In this document: positions 14,343 to 16,512 of the stretch, in pieces
Position numbering within the stretch: the first letter of the stretch is position 1
How the letters are laid out: every line of letters begins with the position of its first letter
Assembly (NCBI GenBank): GCA_024224995.1
Contig: JAAENB010001005.1
Span: 1 to 16,512, forward strand
Source of the DNA: a bacterium
Lineage (GTDB): Bacteria; Spirochaetota; UBA4802; UBA5550
DNA: 16,512 nucleotides
Reading direction: 5' to 3'
Notes under the pieces: generated by a model
What the model saw: only the letters and a program-made list of their open reading frames with translations
What the model was told of the DNA's origin: nothing
Databases searched by the model: none
Made by a program: the position numbers and the translations under genes

Positions 14343-15511
14343 ACTGGACATCCCATATTATAATATTCTACTGTTTCGCTGTTTCCACTAAGAAGGGATT
14401 CAAACATCTCTATGATATTCTCCTTTGTGATATCCTTTCCACCCAGGCCGGCGATGAAATTGGCAGTCTTGGCAGAACAACCTTTTCTTAATAGAGCCGA
14501 ATTGACATTTGTGAAAACTGTCCCCTCATATCCGAAGGAGATGTTTTTATCGAGAACTCCGATAGCCCTGGCTCCTGAAACCTTAGCCACAAGATCCTCC
14601 ACAGGGAATGGCCTGAGCATTCTCAATTTAAGCACACCCACTTTTTTACCCCGAGCCCTCATCTCATCCACAACAACCCGTACTGTTCCGGTAACCGATC
14701 CTGTTGTAACAAGGAGAACTTCAGCATCCTCATGTTTGTAGCCATCAATGGCCCCGTTGTATTTTCTCCCGAAAGCCGTGGCGAACTCCTCATCAACACT
14801 TTTTAGCTCATCAAAAACTTTAAACATATCCTTATGCTGCTTAACCTTGAATTCCATGTAATGCTGGTTCCCGGCAGAGATGCACATACTCATTTTGTTC
14901 TCATCGGACATAAGATGGGGTGCCGCGACGATTGGCGGTAGAAAGGCGTCGACTTTCTCCTGGGAGGGAATCAGAACCTTCTCATAGGTATGGGTCAGGA
15001 CAAATCCATCCACATTAATCATTACCGGAGCAAGGATTTCATGGTTTTCCGCAAGTTTGTAGGATTGGATAACCATATCCATAGCCTCCTGGGCATCCTC
15101 CACATATATCTGGATCCATCCTGAATTAATTACATGCATGGAATCCATCTGGTCCCCATAGATATTCCATGGGGTTGCAATTGACCTGTTTGCATTCATC
15201 ATAACTATTGGCAGCCGAGCCCCTGAGGCATATGGAAGGCATTCCGACATGTATAACAGCCCCTGTGAGGATGTTGCTGTAAAAGTCCTAGCACCCACAG
15301 AACTTGAACCAATGGAGCAGGCCATTGCACTATGTTCCGACTCAACATGGAGGTATTTGCATTCCATTTCCCCGTTCTGGACAAAACTGGACAGTTTTTC
15401 CACCGCCTTTGTCTGGGGAGTAATGGGGTAGGCTGCGATTACATGGGGACGTGAGAGCTTTACACCATAGGCTATGGCCTCATTGCCGTTTAAAAAAGCA
15501 TATTCCTCCAT
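14339..15511 (-). CDS. porA: 2-oxoacid:ferredoxin oxidoreductase, alpha subunit
   Basis: A 390-residue alpha chain. It has the pyrimidine-binding motif AAYPITPQT (26-34), the activating Glu region LHVESEHSA (54-62) and the conserved TATSSQGLLYM stretch. A C-terminal domain runs from about residue 250 (EVLLVTTGSVTGTVRVVVDEM). It pairs with the beta chain to form the thiamine active site. The frame extends upstream to 15553, but AGGAGG at 15519-15524 lies inside that extension, 7 bases before the ATG at 15511 and 4 before the one at 15514. Either start overlaps the delta stop codon in the manner of coupled genes. Gene order gamma, delta, alpha, beta is the standard order for four-subunit enzymes of anaerobes and archaea. 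Substrate is not decided by the sequence. Confidence 0.88.
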   Translation of the reverse strand: MEEYAFLNGNEAIAYGVKLSRPHVIAAYPITPQTKAVEKLSSFVQNGEMECKYLHVESEHSAMACSIGSSSVGARTFTATSSQGLLYMSECLPYASGARLPIVMMNANRSIATPWNIYGDQMDSMHVINSGWIQIYVEDAQEAMDMVIQSYKLAENHEILAPVMINVDGFVLTHTYEKVLIPSQEKVDAFLPPIVAAPHLMSDENKMSMCISAGNQHYMEFKVKQHKDMFKVFDELKSVDEEFATAFGRKYNGAIDGYKHEDAEVLLVTTGSVTGTVRVVVDEMRARGKKVGVLKLRMLRPFPVEDLVAKVSGARAIGVLDKNISFGYEGTVFTNVNSALLRKGCSAKTANFIAGLGGKDITKENIIEMFESLLSGNSETVEYYNMGCPV

Positions 15512-15813
15512 CATTTCTCCTCCTTGACCATATCTATGGCTTTGGGTTTGCACTCATGGGAGCAGATCCCGCATCCCTTGCAGAAGTCGTAGTCGATTTC
15601 GAATTTCTTGTTTTCCACCATATGGATCGCTCCGTCCGGGCAAACGAAATAACAGCGGTAGCAACCAATACATTTCTCTTTATCCAGCACAGGTTTGTAG
15701 ACTCTCCATCCGGCATTGATATCGGTTATATGGAAACTTTTACAACTTGAACCCATTGGTAGGTCGTCAAGTGACCTGAGTTGGGGCTTGGGGCTCATTT
15801 GAAAATCTTTCAT
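15511..15813 (-). CDS. porD: 2-oxoacid:ferredoxin oxidoreductase, delta (ferredoxin) subunit
   Basis: A 100-residue iron-sulfur subunit with two classic 4Fe-4S motifs: Cys48, 51, 54 and 58 (CIGCYRCYFVCP), and Cys78, 81, 84 and 88 (CKGCGICSHECKP). The N-terminal 45 residues, including GSSCKSFHITDINAGWRVYKPV, match the usual lead-in of PorD. It conducts electrons from the beta-subunit cluster to external ferredoxin. It begins with an ATGA overlap on the gamma subunit stop and ends overlapping the alpha start, so expression is tightly coupled. Confidence 0.9.
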   Translation of the reverse strand: MKDFQMSPKPQLRSLDDLPMGSSCKSFHITDINAGWRVYKPVLDKEKCIGCYRCYFVCPDGAIHMVENKKFEIDYDFCKGCGICSHECKPKAIDMVKEEK

Positions 15814-16349
15814 AAATTTTTCTCCTCTCCAAAGCTGAATGCTTTTTTAAGCAACTCAAGGTTTTTGGCCACGATGGAGGGTTTTAACGCCTCTTTCAGG
15901 GCTTTCTCACAGGCTGAATAGGAAACAACCCCATTGGAATGGGCTACAAGAAACCCGAGCATGGCTGTGTTGGCTATTGGCATTCCCAGAATATCCAGGG
16001 CCATACCTGTCGCGTCTATGGTTTTTATCCTCTCATCCAGATTTATATCCTTGTTGGTATTAATAAGGACAAGGGCGTTCTCATTCAGATCATCCAGATA
16101 TTTATTGTTCCAGAGGGTGTCGTCGAGGATGATAATATAGTCGCATTTACCGATTTCACTTCTATCCCTTATTTTCTCATCGCTTATCCTGTTGAACCCC
16201 AGAACGGGAGCCCCTCTTCTTTCCGGGCCGAAGGAGGGAAAAGCCTGGGCATAACGACCATCGTGGATTGATGCGGCTATTCCCAATAATTTGGCACCGG
16301 TAAAACTACCCTGGCCTCCACGGCCGTGCCATCTGATCTCTTTAATCAC
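15810..16349 (-). CDS. porC: 2-oxoacid:ferredoxin oxidoreductase, gamma subunit
   Basis: A 179-residue gamma chain, the domain thought to bind coenzyme A. It opens with IRWHGRGGQGSFTGAKLLG, the hallmark of the family, followed by YAQAFPSFGPERRGAPVLGF. GKCDYIIILDDTLW, ALVLINTNKD and the late NTAMLGFLV are also typical. The start is GTG at 16349, with AGAGG 9 bases upstream. It is the first gene of the six-gene operon and follows a sigma-70 promoter with a leader of about 44 bases. Length is normal and nothing is missing. Confidence 0.9.
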   Translation of the reverse strand: MIKEIRWHGRGGQGSFTGAKLLGIAASIHDGRYAQAFPSFGPERRGAPVLGFNRISDEKIRDRSEIGKCDYIIILDDTLWNNKYLDDLNENALVLINTNKDINLDERIKTIDATGMALDILGMPIANTAMLGFLVAHSNGVVSYSACEKALKEALKPSIVAKNLELLKKAFSFGEEKNL

Positions 16350-16375
16350 TATAGGTAACCTCTCTAATATTTCTG

Positions 16376-16397
16376 TGATATATCAGTTGTATATTTA
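16376..16397. promoter_or_regulatory. candidate GntR operator downstream of the sigma-70 promoter
   Basis: A perfect 10-base palindrome TGATATATCA (16376-16385) is followed by GTTGTATATTTA, whose TTGTATA resembles half sites of FCD-type GntR operators. It covers the predicted transcription start and early leader, so a bound protein would block initiation. Autoregulation by the operon-encoded GntR protein is inferred. Confidence 0.4.
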
Positions 16398-16399
16398 GT

Positions 16400-16428
16400 A
16401 TGATAGATCCGACCTATTGCCATGTCAA
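16400..16428 (-). promoter_or_regulatory. sigma-70 promoter of the oxidoreductase operon
   Basis: On the minus strand TTGACA (16428-16423) and TATCAT (16405-16400) are separated by exactly 17 bases, a perfect -35 and a five-of-six -10. The transcription start is expected near 16393. This contrasts with the sigma-54 promoters of the left cluster. Confidence 0.8.
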
Positions 16429-16512
16429 GTTTTTTATTTCAGTTTGCATATAAGTTTTTTATGGTTAAACTTAACAATGAATATATATTATCATATTGCT
16501 GTTTTACCGGTA

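Overview
The window (about 16.5 kb, moderate GC, strong AGGAGG-type ribosome binding sites, some GTG and TTG starts, no oxygen-dependent enzymes, many ferredoxin and flavin proteins) looks like chromosomal DNA of an anaerobic, fermenting bacterium. I cannot fix the phylum from sequence alone. A spirochaete or a clostridial-type Firmicute would both fit.

Left part (1-9333): two divergent transcription units share a regulatory region of about 580 bases. Leftward lie a beta-keto acid cleavage enzyme (BKACE) and a 3-hydroxyacyl-CoA-dehydrogenase-like enzyme that runs off the left edge. Rightward lie a GltD-like iron-sulfur flavoprotein, a fumarate-reductase-like flavoprotein, an MFS carrier, a small cupin, a short-chain dehydrogenase/reductase (SDR) and a cyclase-family metal hydrolase. 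Each unit starts at a -24/-12 (sigma-54) promoter, and a 22-bp palindrome sits where an activator would be expected for the rightward unit.

Taken together, the SDR, cyclase-family hydrolase, hydroxyacid dehydrogenase, BKACE and MFS carrier match, family by family, the anaerobic phloroglucinol pathway: phloroglucinol reductase, dihydrophloroglucinol cyclohydrolase, 3-hydroxy-5-oxohexanoate dehydrogenase and triacetate acetoacetate-lyase. My reading is that carbon flows from phloroglucinol through dihydrophloroglucinol, 3-hydroxy-5-oxohexanoate and triacetate to acetoacetate plus acetoacetyl-CoA. The two flavoproteins that head the rightward unit are not explained by that pathway and are the most interesting unknown here. 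They may make phloroglucinol from a precursor or handle electrons.

Middle (9334-11510): a repeat-bearing spacer, an exported metallo-beta-lactamase-fold protein followed by a terminator, and a DUF2284 cysteine-rich predicted metal-binding protein. A bidirectional terminator then separates these from the convergent right part.

Right part (11537-16428, minus strand): one six-gene operon behind a near-perfect sigma-70 promoter. It encodes a four-subunit 2-oxoacid:ferredoxin oxidoreductase (gamma, delta, alpha, beta), a GntR-family regulator and a class I aminotransferase. This looks like a unit turning an amino acid into its 2-oxoacid and then into an acyl-CoA with reduction of ferredoxin. It could be independent of the left cluster, or could supply acetyl-CoA and reduced ferredoxin to it.
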